DNA of 64,000 nucleotides from Ceriagrion tenellum (Eukaryota; Arthropoda; Insecta; Odonata; Coenagrionidae), in contig OY720639.1 of the NCBI GenBank assembly GCA_963169105.1, positions 99,708,559 to 99,772,558 on the forward strand. Direction: 5' to 3'. The notes under the pieces were generated by a model. The model had not been told where the DNA came from and searched no databases. It saw only the letters and a program-made list of their open reading frames with translations. Position numbers and translations under genes: made by a program. Shown here piece by piece: positions 34,895 to 45,560 of this stretch (positions are counted from its first letter, which is position 1; every line of letters begins with the position of its first letter).

Positions 34895-35820
34895 AAGTAT
34901 TGGTTGTCTAGTCTGCCTAGGGGTTGGAGTCAGTGATGAAAGCAATAGTGATGCATTGTGAGAGGCATGGGATGAAGATTTACCAAAAGGAGACAAAAGT
35001 GATGAGATTCTCTAGAAGGAAAAAGGCGTGTCAGAATAGAAGGGAACGAAGGCACTAAATAGAGCAGATTGAGTGATTTACGAATCTGGGTAATATTTTG
35101 GTAGATAATGGGTTTAGTAATAGGGATATAAGAAGTAGAACTGCCACGGCTAAAGAAGCTTTTTGAAAAAAAGTGGGTAATTGGTGAGAGGGGTCTGAGT
35201 AGAGACGTGAAGAAAAGGCTGGTGAACACGAATGTGGTGCGAGGTGCTATAAGGGGTGAAGACTAGATCATTGCAAAGGGAAGATGTTCGTCGACTCGAG
35301 GCGTTTAAGATGTGGGTATGGGGAAGGATGGAGAGGGTGAGCTAGGCTAGTGAGATTCATCAAATTCATCGACGATGATTTTAGTCATCGCGTTGCGATC
35401 AACCGCGTAGATGACAATGAGTGTCATCGATCATCGACGTCGATGAATTCACTGACGTCGATGAGTTGATGAAGTCACCGATGTAGATGAGTCAATGAAT
35501 CCATCCCCATTACATGATAATTATTTGTGTTGCGTCACCCGCCCGTGCCTATCCCTATCTTTCCGTCGGCGATGAATGAATTCACCGACTTATCGAAGTC
35601 GGTGACTTTATCGACTCATGGACGGCGATGAATTCATCGACTCATCGACGGCGATGATTTAATCGACTCATCGTCGTCGATGACAATCATCGAGGCCGAA
35701 TCATCTCGATGATTTTTTTTCATCGACCCTCGATGGGCAAATTCGTTCATCGCACAAGCCTAGGGTGAGCTAAGAGGGGAGAAGGACATCAGATACGCTG
35801 GGAAAATCTGAGATCCTTCA
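34895..35820 (+). mobile_element. RTE-like LINE fragment, split by an insertion
   Basis: One frame gives ILVDNGFSNRDIRSRTATAK followed by EAF (about 35092-35160), then KKWVIGERGLSRDVKKRLVN (about 35170-35225), and, after a frame change, RRLRCGYGEGWRG (about 35300-35335). The order (thumb-type DG-S--DI-SRI-AAK-AF, then KKRL-NTNVW, then EMW-WRRM) is that of RTE-type LINE proteins. The reading is cut at 35344 by a terminal-inverted-repeat element and picks up again at about 35773. Frameshifts and lost residues mark it as dead. The minus-strand frame at 34930-35229 is a shadow. Confidence 0.75.
35345..35761. mobile_element. CATCGA-rich terminal-inverted-repeat element
   Basis: This 417-bp insertion has an 11-bp direct repeat AGGGTGAGCTA on both sides (35334-35344 and 35762-35772). 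Its ends form an imperfect inverted repeat: left GGCTAGTGAGATTCATCAAA, right read in reverse AGGCTTGTGCGATGAACGAA. The inside is packed with TCATCGA, GACGTCGATGA and TCATCGACGGCGATGA words, so it can fold on itself in many ways. A unique GC-rich segment lies in the middle (35530-35575). A 9-11 bp target duplication suits Mutator-like elements, but I cannot confirm the superfamily. It has no coding capacity. Confidence 0.72.
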
Positions 35821-35826
35821 TTTATT

Positions 35827-36047
35827 GGTAGGCATAATTAAAGGAGTCACTAAAAAGATAAGCTTTTTATTGTCTGAAAGACATATAAACAAAGCAGAAA
35901 TTATCCAGCATTTATCGGTAGGCATGATTAAAGGGGTTGCTAAAAAGATAAGCTTTTTATTGTCTGAATGGCATGTATACAAAGCTGAAATTATCCAGCA
36001 CTTATCGGTAGGCATGATTAAAGGGGTCGCTACAAATACGAGCATTC
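35827..36047. repeat. 90-bp tandem repeat, about 2.4 units
   Basis: GGTAGGCATNATTAAAGGNG starts at 35827, 35917 and 36007, giving an exact 90-bp period. Units 1 and 2 differ at roughly ten positions. Because 90 is a multiple of three, a 75-codon frame runs through all units on each strand, with a 30-residue repeat (plus strand IIKGV-KKISFLLSE...AEIIQHLSVG). Neither peptide resembles a known family. I regard it as a minisatellite. Confidence 0.85.
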
Positions 36048-36833
36048 TGTAAATTTAAAGGCATAAATACGTAGAATAAGAACCACTTTTTAGGGCGATT
36101 AAGCCTGTAAAGGTTCTGTTATTGAAAGTTTGATGATGCGGTCGGTTGATAAAGCGAGAACATTTTTTGCGAGATCTTTCCCGAGTTTATTCACCAGCAC
36201 AGACACCCCAGCCTCATCTCTTGGATCCTTAATTAAAAAAAAGATGGAAGTTAAAAGAGGAATCGATCGAGTAGTTAAGAAGAAAATTAAACTCGGCTAG
36301 TGTGGTATAATTAAGAAGTAGGGAATTTGGGGTGAAAAGAGAGCGAGGGATATTAAAAAATGAACAGGTTTTAAGGGACTTGGATGAGAAAAAAAATTCA
36401 GTGGCCCAATCAAGTTAGCGGCGTAGGGTACTCACAGGACTAGTGAAATGGAGGATGAGTATATCATCTGAAAAGAACCTTTCATTGCAAGTTCAATTAT
36501 TTTCCCTAGGAGGTTCAATTTATAATGATCTGCAACGACCTTCTTTTATCCTCTTCTGACATTGAGTCATAACCGCACTTAAGCTTTCTCTTTAAGATTT
36601 TCAATTGCAATACCCAATCAAGGACTCTATATCATACCATCGATAAAAATATATTGATGAGTGCGGAGATAAATGAGAGTGGAACGAAAATGATACATTC
36701 AGAGATATTGCAAGTGAGACGAATTCGATGACGTATGTTTCCACAAGTACTTCGTAATCCAACTAGTCAGCAATCTAAATGCCTGGAACACTAAAGTGGA
36801 TTTATGTCTCTCAGTCAGCTTGGTTAAAATACA
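36048..36833. other. AT-rich stretch, no gene seen
   Basis: Nothing recognisable. Confidence 0.4.
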
Positions 36834-37935
36834 AATTATGATTTAAAAATTGTAAAATTATAAAAGTGTAAATAAATCGTAAAAATGTAATAAAACAGCA
36901 AAATTATAAAAATGTAATAAAATCTTAAAATCATAAAAATGGTAATAAAATCTATAAGTTATCAAAAACGTAATAAAATCGTCAAATTATAAAAATACAA
37001 TAAAATTATAAAAATGTAATAAAATCGTAAAATCATAAAAATGTTATAAAATCTATAAGTTCTCAAAAAGGTTATAAAGTCGACAAATTATAAAAATGCA
37101 ATAAAATTATAAAAATGTAATTAAATCGTAAAAATGTAATAAAACCGTAAAATTATAAAAATGTAATAAAATCGTAAAATCATAAAAATGTAATAAAATC
37201 TATACGTTATCAAAAACGTAATAAAATCGTCAAATTATAAAAATACAATAAAATTATAAAAATGTAATAAAATCGTAAAATCATAAAAATGTTATAAAAT
37301 CTATAAGTTCTCAAAAAGGTTATAAAGTCGACAAATTATAAAAATGCAATAAAATTATAAAAATGTAATTAAATCGTAAAAATGTAATAAAACCGTAAAA
37401 TTATAAAAATGTAATAAAATCGTAAAATCATAAAAATGTAATAAAATCTATACGTAATCAAAAACGTTATAAAATCGTCAAACTATAAAAATGCAATAAA
37501 ATTGTAAAATTATAAAAATATAAAAAAATCGTAAAAATGTAATAAAACCGTAAAATTATAAAAATGTAATAAAAACGCAAAATCATAAAAATGTAATAAA
37601 ATGTAATAGTAATCAAAAACTTAATAAAATCGTCAAATTATAAAAATGCAATAAAATTGTAAAATTATAAAATTTTAAAAAAATCGTAAAAATGTAATAA
37701 AACCGTAAAATTAGAAATATGCAATAAAATTGTAAAATCATAAAAATGTAATAAAATTTATAAGTAATCAAAAACTTAATAAAATCGTCAAATTATAAAA
37801 GTGCAATAAAATTTTAAAATTATAAAAATATAAAAAAATCGTAAACTTACAAAAATGTAATAAAGTCGTCAAATAATAAAAATGTAATTTAATTGTAAAA
37901 ATATTATCAAATTATAAAAATTGTAATCAAGTCTA
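36834..37935. repeat. AT-rich satellite array with higher-order period
   Basis: About 1.1 kb is built of short related words (AAAATCGTAAAATTATAAAA, ATGTAATAAAA, CAATAAAATT). A marker word CTATAMGTWATCAAAAACG occurs at 36952, 37200 and 37448, spacing 248 bp each time; relatives at about 37603 and 37758 are spaced 155 bp. A second marker, AGTTCTCAAAAAGG, occurs at 37057 and 37305 (also 248 bp apart) but is missing from the 155-bp units. The array has a few CG steps and otherwise almost no G or C. It has no coding capacity. Such DNA is easily melted and bent, as in scaffold-attachment regions, but function is not shown. Confidence 0.9.
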
Positions 37936-38519
37936 CGAGTTTACGCCAGCCAGGTACATCATAATGTGACAGGTCAATTTGTCCCTCCGTAGAGTAGATA
38001 TTAACACGGTCAAACAACTTCACCAATCCACCGGCTTTTCATGTTTTAAGTCATTACAGCGGTGAAATATGATGAAAAGTACTAGATCAATCTATGAAAA
38101 ACATTATAGCACGCTAAACTTACTTTTAAGTCTTTGCTTGCTTTTGAATAAGCAATTTAAAGCTTTTAACTCTGGCTCATGATTTAACGATACTTTTAAA
38201 TCACACTAAATATACTTTTAAACGTAATAATTATAGTTTTCTGCTCCGAAAAATTCGCAAATCATGAATATTTACTTACAACGGCTATGTTAATTGAAGC
38301 AGCACTTGCTGTTTGGCAGTCAAATAATGACCAGTGTGAATTTAGTGGTCATGTATTGCATCACGATGGGGAAAACTAACCGCAAAAATACTACAACAAA
38401 GAATCCCTCAGAAGAAAATAGCCACCCTGGTTTGAAGTGCCTTCAATAACAATCAAAGCCACAAGTTCGCAACATTCCCTAACATTGCAGATCAGTGATA
38501 AAATGACTAGTAATGGTAT
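37936..38519. other. AT-rich stretch, no gene seen
   Basis: Nothing recognisable. Confidence 0.4.
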
Positions 38520-38522
38520 AAT

Positions 38523-38909
38523 TTAACACGCCTCCTTAATTTGCATTATTATTACAATGTTGGCAACGACTGGACTTTTTTCTTGCATTTGCCAGGGGAA
38601 AACAGAGGTTTCCTGGATCGCGAAAATAACCTCGAATCTACGGTTTTTCCGGTCCATAGACGAATCACTAAGCCGTCCTGGATTCTGTTGTCCAGAGACA
38701 ATTGTTGGAGAGACATTATCATTCACCATTCTCTGCCAATCGCTGTGGCAGATATTGCGATTTATATACTCAACAGGATCAAATTTAAAAACTGTCACTT
38801 GAGGACTGTGGTCGTGTTCCAATCCGTAGGATGCACCGCATGCACTTACGTCCTCATGCCCTATCCTGCACTTCACGCACTTTTCTGCTCTTAAGGTAGC
38901 CAGTGCCAA
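38523..38909 (-). CDS. Unrecognised open frame, possible exon
   Basis: A 128-codon minus-strand frame begins with a Cys-rich segment (KCVKCRIGHEDVSACGASYG) followed by a fairly complex sequence (VFKFDPVEYINRNICHSDW). Its composition is more protein-like than most frames here. Splice-like signals are present: a CTTAAGAGCAG acceptor near the start and a GTAAGT inside the Cys-rich part, so any real exon might be shorter. The plus strand is also open for 117 codons over the same stretch, which weakens the case. I recognise no family, and no function is inferred. Confidence 0.25.
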   Translation of the reverse strand: MALATLRAEKCVKCRIGHEDVSACGASYGLEHDHSPQVTVFKFDPVEYINRNICHSDWQRMVNDNVSPTIVSGQQNPGRLSDSSMDRKNRRFEVIFAIQETSVFPWQMQEKSPVVANIVIIMQIKEAC

Positions 38910-40059
38910 GGTCTCCCAGTGTCTAATGTCGGAACTATATCAGAACCGCCTCAGTCCGTAAATTGGTCTGCGTGCGGTTCTTCCGCAGGCCGACGAATTG
39001 TATCAATTGTAAAATCCTTTCGTCTGTCCCTAGCATCCATTCGTCACTCAGAATTTTAATTTATCGCAAGATATCGCATTGGAAATTCGCATTATTCACG
39101 AAATACCATCCGCAAAAGAACAATAGGATAAATGAAGTTGCCAATTTTCATCGCTGCCCTTGAGAATCACAATGCGTTTATTCCGATGAAATAATGTGAA
39201 GGCAAATAACACTATAGCTTCCACTAAACCATATTATCAGGAAAATATTGATCAATTAGATACAATGTCACTAAATTTTGATCATTAAATAGAACATTCA
39301 CAAGACATCGTCCGACATTGAAACGGAAGGCCACATGCTTGTAATACATCCCAATAATTAACCTAATAAACTGGATAAGAAATTTAGCCACTCAGTATCG
39401 ATATTCATGCCCAAATAATTATTGAGATAGCGTTAATATAAGTTTCATTCCCCTCTAACAACTTGCCGGTTGAAGCCATGCTTCCTCGCATTTCTGGTTT
39501 CGTACTTTATTTGAAGATAAAACTGTTTGCTTGTGCACATTTTAATGGCATGGAATATAAAATAATAAAAAAAATGGAGAGTGAACCAGTAATACTTACA
39601 AATAAAATTACTTGTAGAAGACATTGCGACTGATCTTCCCTCCCTTTCCAACGTAGAGCGTCTTCACCGCTGGCTTCTTATGGCGCAAAAGGGCGCATCG
39701 TCATACACTTTCGTTCCTTGTGCACTATTGCCCAAGTCATGATGCGCTCTAACGGATTGGAACCGCACTAAGCGACGTCACATCCGGAAAATTACGATCG
39801 AAAAGAGCACATAAGGGTACGAAGTGTGCATAATATCGGATTGGAACATGGCCTGTATCATCTGAGATACCGCAGGTTCGCCCAACTTTCACAAGATTAT
39901 AGATGCGTAATTATTTTCACTAGACCTTTTTATCAAACCAAATCAAAAACTACTTTGCTCTCGTTAATTTTCAACTGTTAATTTCTCTGAAAAATATTTT
40001 TTCTCTACACTACATATCAGTCCAGAATAGGTCCTACTAAGCCATTTATAAATATCTTT
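38910..40059. other. Mixed stretch, no gene seen
   Basis: Short frames only. The part at 39640-39880 is CpG-richer. No delimited repeat. Confidence 0.35.
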
Positions 40060-40232
40060 TGTTTTTGTTTGGAAATAAACATATTTTGACTTGACTTGAG
40101 TTGCAGGTACCGATTTGAACACAAAAACCACGCTCTGACTGGTGATGATTCCAGCCAGGCGAGACTCGAACTTGCGACCCACAATTTAGCAGGCGAGGAC
40201 TTAACCGCGTCACCACCTGGACCGGCGGTAAT
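40060..40232 (-). mobile_element. tRNA-derived SINE (reverse)
   Basis: The minus strand reads CCAGGTGGTGACGCGGTTAA then GTCCTCGCCTGCTAAATTGT, with the A-box-like TGACGCGGTTAAGTCC and the B box AAGTTCGAGTCTCGCC. A body of about 90 bp follows, ending CAAGTCAAGTCAAAATATG and a T/A-rich tail. The head is clearly homologous to 30625-30752 and 2533-2636, while the body differs, so it is a different subfamily. Confidence 0.75.
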
Positions 40233-40410
40233 TCCCGCTTCATCATTTTGACAGCGGTGATTCATCATTTACCTCTTTCTTAAACTTTTCTCTGATGCCA
40301 GGAAATTTTTGTAATTTGGTCGACCTCGTTCGTAAAAATATTTAATTCAGCCCTCATCAAAATAAACTCCACTTTCTCAGGCGAGATATCGTAGAACGGC
40401 ATAATGAGTA

Positions 40411-40616
40411 ATGAAGCTCAAATGATTTCGTACTGTCTACTAATTTTATTTCAACCTCTTGCTACACGTGTTTCAACTGTCTAGCAGTCATCATCAGGCA
40501 AGACTGAGAAGTCTTGAAGAGAGCCTTGCCTGATGATGACTGCTAGACAGTTGAAACAAGTGTAGCAAGAGGTTGAAATAAAATTAGTAGACAGTACGAA
40601 ATCATTTGAGCTTCAT
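40411..40616. mobile_element. 206-bp foldback with hammerhead-like core in each arm
   Basis: The arms (about 40411-40503 and 40524-40616) are close to perfect reverse complements, from ATGAAGCTCAAATGATTTCG inward to the CTTGCCTGATGATGA block. The right arm carries CTGATGA (40530-40536), then a GACTG-CTAGA-CAGT hairpin, GAAAC (40553-40557) and CAAGTGTAGC, ending in AATAAAATT. The left arm carries the same core on the other strand (TCATCAG 40491-40497, GTTTC 40470-40474), where the bases after GAAA form the palindrome ACACGTGT then A. The near identity of the arms implies a young insertion. No clear target duplication was found. Confidence 0.8.
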
Positions 40617-40785
40617 TCCTCATCGAAATGGCAATCAATTTCATTTTTCAATTACAAACCTTTTTTCTTCCTTTCCCCTCAGAAGTTCAATTTTCCGAGT
40701 GGGAAAAATACTTGAATTTCATTTTCTTCCCCCGGCAGAATTACGCACACATCAGGCACTTACGTTCACAACCTGCAAAATTCTA

Positions 40786-41705
40786 CATCTACATACTACC
40801 CCCCCCCCCCCAGCAAGGGTCGCCGCCGCCGCCGTCTGCAAGCCGGCGGCGGCGGCTTGCAGGGTAGTGTGTAGATTTAGAACATGGTGTGGCAGGGGTG
40901 TTAGATCACCTTGTAAAGATGCCGTGTGAAGATGTAAGGGATGAGGTTTTGAGAGGTGAAATGGTGACGTGTATTTAGTGGAGCTTAGATTTCACTGTGG
41001 TTGCTTATTGTGCGCGAAAAGAACGAGTTATTGTACCTATCTCTTAATCGAAATGTATCTCTCTTATTTTATCGCTTCTATCAAACCTAGAAATATAATG
41101 AGTCGTCATGTTAATATTCTCTGTGTCGCTCTGAAACACACCAGTTTCGAATTTTTCAAGGATGCTTACCCTAGCGTGCAGTCTCTAGGGGTTCTCACCT
41201 TAATCCCTCTAAAAGTTGTGAAGCACTACATGTTCGATGGTAGCAGTTTTCAACGGAGCGTCATGCCTTTATTTATTATTTAGTAATTTTTTTGGTTAAA
41301 TCTTTATTATCAGGGTCCCAAATGCTCGCGGCGTATTTGAGGTGTGGCCTAATCAGAGCAAAGTAGCATCTCTCTTTTGCATTTTCATCCGAGGACCTTC
41401 CTATTTTACGCTTAACAAAACCTCATTTAGATAAATATTTCTCGGGTTTGGCACCGGGTAAGGCTGTTTAAGGCCAACGTTTTGATGAGAAACTCACTCA
41501 TCGTCATCAGGGCTAAGACTGACTTAGCCCTGATGACGATAAGTGAGTTTCTCATCGAAACGTTGGCCAAAACAGCCTTACCCGGTGCCAAACCCGAGAA
41601 ATATTTATCTATAGTATTCGCCGGGAAAGCCTACGATCCTTTAAAACCTCATTTCTTTAATGCTGTGTTTTTATGTGTGCTTCCCACGATATATCAGTAA
41701 TTTAG
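40786..41705 (-). mobile_element. CR1-like LINE 3' part (reverse), interrupted
   Basis: On the plus strand it starts with the reversed TAGATG tail, then an unusual run of 13 C and an expanded GCC/GGC segment (40813-40858) in place of the normal 3' hairpin. The 3' UTR and ORF end follow, including sequence opposite CTCCCACCTTAATCCCTCTA-like and LVRPHLEYAAS-WDP-like parts (about 41310-41365). At 41429-41642 a foldback element interrupts it; LINE sequence resumes at 41655 (opposite GGAAGCACACATAAAAACAC, matching 14575-14600). Plus-strand open frames here are shadows. Confidence 0.85.
41429..41642. mobile_element. 214-bp Penelope-like foldback with 12-bp target duplication
   Basis: The insertion is bounded by AAAACCTCATTT on both sides (41417-41428 and 41643-41654). 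A near-perfect inverted repeat runs from AGATAAATATTTCTCGGG (41429) to CCCGAGAAATATTTATCT (41610), followed by a unique tail ATAGTATTCGCCGGGAAAGC that ends CCTACGATCCTT. The right arm carries CTGATGA (41530-41536), a hairpin, and GAAAC (41557-41561). The left arm carries the reverse core (TCATCAG 41504-41510). The same tail and the block ACCCGGTG..AA.CCCGAGA recur at 58603-58758, so these are one family. Variable-length target duplications and an inverted copy of the end are known for Penelope-like elements. Confidence 0.82.
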
Positions 41706-43740
41706 ATAATTCAAAGATGTATTACTGTATCTGAAGATTTTATGTTTACTTCACCCACAACTTAACGAAGTGCATGACATATACCGAAATCGACGAGGGT
41801 TGCATCCGAGCGCTCCCGTGGAAATGATTAGAACAGTAAAGGCCAAAAGGGGTGAACACGGTTTTAACCGGTCTTAATGCAGGACCTGAATGGAGGGATC
41901 AGAGGGAATGGGAAAGCGAGGCGGGCACGGGAATCATGCAGGCAGGTAACGACATGTATTTTCCATCGATTAATGGGCAGCGACGTCGCCGGCAGAATTG
42001 GATCCGAAAGGATGAATGGGCTGGGATGTATTTTAAGTGAGGGGTCGTTGGCGAAGGCAAGGCTTTGAGGAGGCTCAAAAGAGGAGCCGATCTGAGAGTG
42101 AATTAGGGGGTAGACTGAAGGAAGCCATACGGGTTCGTCTCAGGTCGTAAAGGAGCAGTAAACATTGCAAGGGGAGGAGTGATTTAGGAGGCTGGTGGGA
42201 TGGTCCAGTAACGGCAGGGACAAGCCGAAGATCAAAGGTGGACGCGTGGAGACAAGTAGGGAGATCACGTTAAATGGGCGAGAGGGCTGAGGACAGGAAA
42301 CGGATACGTCTCATAAACGGAACTGAAATGGCAGCTAATGCTGCAAAAAAGGTGAAGAAATACACGAAATCTTAAACACGGTATCCGTTCGGCAACGAGA
42401 AGGAGTGATAAAATTCAAATTAGGAAGGGTGAAGGTTGTACAGGACAGTAAGATCGCAATTTACGGACTGCTACCGTCAACTCTGGCAATTCACGACACT
42501 GATTGGAATTGGACGAAAAATATGCCACACCTCCGTGGATGCCATTCGCACAAGACAGATCATATGCAAAGATTCAACTAGACTGATAAAATCATGACGA
42601 TTGAGGTGAATCACGTGACTTTGCGTAGTATTTCTTTCTAAGTGAAATGCTTATCGTCCGTTCCGCAGACTAATAAAGCAAACATTGTGAAATAACACTT
42701 AACAAGTAGCTTAAACACAATAGTTCAAGCACATTCCCTATCATGCATCTTCAGCATAAATAAAAATTTAAGGAAACCATCATATTTATTTGATAAAACT
42801 CACTTAAGATCTTGAAAGGGTTTCAATAATATGAAAAAAATATGAAAAAAATGAAAAATATGAAAAAAATATAATGAAACAGTCAATATTCCTAATATAG
42901 CATAAAATAAAATATTTGACTGCGTTCGGAAAGTTGGAAGTTTTTCCTCTTCCTTTTGGCTCAGTATATTTTGAGCCAGAGTTAAAACTTAGTTGGGAAA
43001 ATTACAATATACTTGCCTACACCATTGTTTCGTCCCGTATGCTATACTTAATAACCATATTATCATGCTGACCAGTATGAGCCATTGACTAATGATTACA
43101 AGCCAACCGCTGTCACTTTCTATAAAAACGTCGATGAAGACAGCGCTTTGAGTCGTCGAAAAACAATACAGTCAGCATTACAAACAGTGAGATACTTGAC
43201 AGAAGAATGAATTATATATGAATAAATACTACTATGTTTGAAGAGTGGAAAATCACGAGGTTTTCACCAATTTTTTCATATTATTTAAATGGAACCTGGA
43301 TGCTTTAAGAGGATAGTTGAAATGATTTCAGTCACGGTGAACTGATCGTAACACAAAAGAAGAGTAATCTATGGGTTCTTAAATAGAAACCATTCATTTT
43401 CACTCGCTCCTCGGTGAAAAAGTACACTGTGACCTGACTAACTCCCTGAGATAAAAGGATATTGACGAGGAATTGTAAACAAGTAGCTACTAGTTGTAAC
43501 GAATTTATGGATAAGAGCTGTGTTGGCCATTCATATAAAGCCTACGACGAGAGAATGATTATTTTTCTCTTTCATATGCCTATTTGACAAACACAATTGT
43601 TCCATGACCTGAGTTGAGGTAATTTTAAAGGAATGAGGAAAGTGCAATAAATGAAAATTTTTCCCTTAAAAGAGGCTGTTTCTATGACCATAGAAAAAGG
43701 TTTCTTCAATGCGATATCATTAACACAACCATTCAGGTAG
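41706..43740. other. Mixed stretch, no gene seen
   Basis: The part at 41830-42560 is purine- and CpG-richer, with short open frames but no known features. A short ATGAAAAA-type microsatellite lies at 42830-42885. No gene is supported. Confidence 0.4.
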
Positions 43741-43761
43741 ATGAAGGGGATATTACATCTC

Positions 43762-43805
43762 CTGATGATGAAGAAAAAACATCGAAACCTAGATCGAAGT
43801 AAAAC
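43762..43805 (+). other. Solitary hammerhead-like core
   Basis: CTGATGA (43762-43768) is followed by TGAAGAAAAAACATC, in which the bases next to the core can pair only weakly, and GAAAC (43784-43788). Then comes CTAGATC, one change away from the palindrome-plus-C pattern ACCTAGGTC. There is no partner arm nearby. It is a relic of the same family as the foldbacks, judged by motif order only. Confidence 0.45.
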
Positions 43806-44190
43806 TTATTTTGTGGATAATTGCAAAATTTTTCATTTCTGCGTCATATGCTTAATTAATATTATTTCAAAATAGTCTGCAGTTTACAAGCAGTATATTT
43901 CCGTAAATTATCACTTTCATTGGAGTATTTAGGTATTACTTTTGGGAACAAGTACTGAATATATTCACCGAGGCCAATCAATATATGCTTCCGGTGCAGC
44001 AACATAATTGAACCTCAAGTTGTATTTAGAGTCCAGAATTTGTCAAACCTGGATAAAAAAGAGATTAATTCATTTAAGCCAAATACTAAAGTTTAAAAAA
44101 TACATGTGGTAACAGGGTAAAAAAATCTCTCGAAATGTTTAGAAGTTGTTGGGGTCGAGTAATATTGGTTGAACATTTTAACCGTTTCAA
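43806..44190. other. AT-rich stretch, no gene seen
   Basis: Nothing recognisable. Confidence 0.4.
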
Positions 44191-44250
44191 TACACGGTTG
44201 GTGTCCTACTCCCCCCTACCACACGCCCTTATGGCGGCTTGTATTTTTAA
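44190..44250 (+). mobile_element. CR1-like LINE 3' terminus, short relic
   Basis: ACACGGTTGGTGTCCTACTC followed by CCCCCTACCACACGCCC and GGCGGCTTGTA matches the last 60 bp of the CR1-like LINE, including the stem-loop, but the GCAGGG side of the hairpin and the TAGATG tail are lost. Nothing upstream matches the family. Confidence 0.65.
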
Positions 44251-45560
44251 GGTAATATTTTCATTTCATAGTGTTGTTTTTTTGTAAAAAATATTTCTTG
44301 CATATTTAAAACATTAAGTTAGCATACTAGCGTTTTATCAATTATCCATTATCCCAATTACACATAAGTGAGCAGGAAGTTGTAAAAAGACAAAAAACTG
44401 AAATGGTATACCATGCTATTTGCTTTCACTTCCCCTATTTTTTTCAAATATTTAGTTTTGACGATGAAGCCAATTTGCTTGTTGACAGCATTTTTTTAAA
44501 TTTCATGTTTCCTTATCCCAAGAATAAATATCCTACTCGCAAACGGTACCAATGACAATAACTAATTGTAATAGCTGAATAAAAATGGTCAACCTAAGAA
44601 AGTATACCTACTTTACAATATCTGACGAGATATTGTGGAATATCATCATGAAGTAAAAAGAAAGGAGCTTTGGAATACCCACACATTAAAATTCTGTACC
44701 TAATGATGAGCATTGAAACGCCTTGTACGAAACCTTTAAGCGTCGAAACGCCTTGTGCGAACAAATAACTAAGTGGGTATTCAAAGTTACTTAATTTTAA
44801 CTAAACCTAAGAAAGGATTTGGACAGAAATGGTTAGAAATGGTTTATTACCTGCCATGAAAATCTAATTGAGGATATATTCGTTTTAAAAGTTATAATTT
44901 GCACTTTTAAGTTTCAAACTACTAACAATAGCTATCAATATTGCGCTTCTTTATTGAAATGTTACGAGAAATGGAATTATTGCGTTATATTTTCAGTACC
45001 AAATACATCATTACGAATGGTAAGTCAGGCGCAGTGGTTAAGCCAATAACATGCTGACCAAAAATTAATAAAATTCACGAAGAAGAATCCCTCCTTGGGG
45101 CTGGATACGGATTTTGTCCGTGGCTAAAGGTCAGAGGGCACTCTAATATGTACCTTGAAAGTTTCTGCATCAAATTTCACAACGTTACCTCGATATCCTT
45201 AGCTCCTCCTGCGGAGCCCTAAGTTCATTACAAGCAATGAAACAACATGATTCGAAGGAATGAAAATTCCTACCCTGAATCGCCCTTTTTTGATCATTTT
45301 AACATTTTAGTACTTAATGCTTCAAATAGAAATACTTACTACAGGAAATCTGATATATAGAGTGCTTGCAGATACCGTCGACGATGAATTCTATTCTTCC
45401 TCCCTCAACTTAGTGAAAACGAATGGTCACTAAATAAATTAAGTACATTGAATAATGCATGATATTACACTCATAGCTTATTTAGTTGATTATCATGGGT
45501 ATGGCTATGATGATATGTGGCATAAGTGGCAGAAACTGAAACAGCTATGACGCTACTTTA
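44251..45560. other. AT-rich stretch with one small inverted repeat
   Basis: At 44668-44785 TTTGGAATACCCACACATTA and TAACTAAGTGGGTATTCAAA form an imperfect inverted repeat. Inside it are two near-copies of TGAAACGCCTTGTACGAAAC and a CTAATGA at 44700, one base off the CTGATGA core. This is probably a decayed member of the foldback set. Otherwise nothing is seen. Confidence 0.45.

Noticed and set aside
36834..37935. CRISPR-like array
   Set aside because: Units are AT-rich satellite words with no unique spacers, and the genome is eukaryotic.
40787..40929. Pro/Ala-rich coding exon
   Set aside because: The frame arises from the C-run and GCC expansion in a LINE 3' end.
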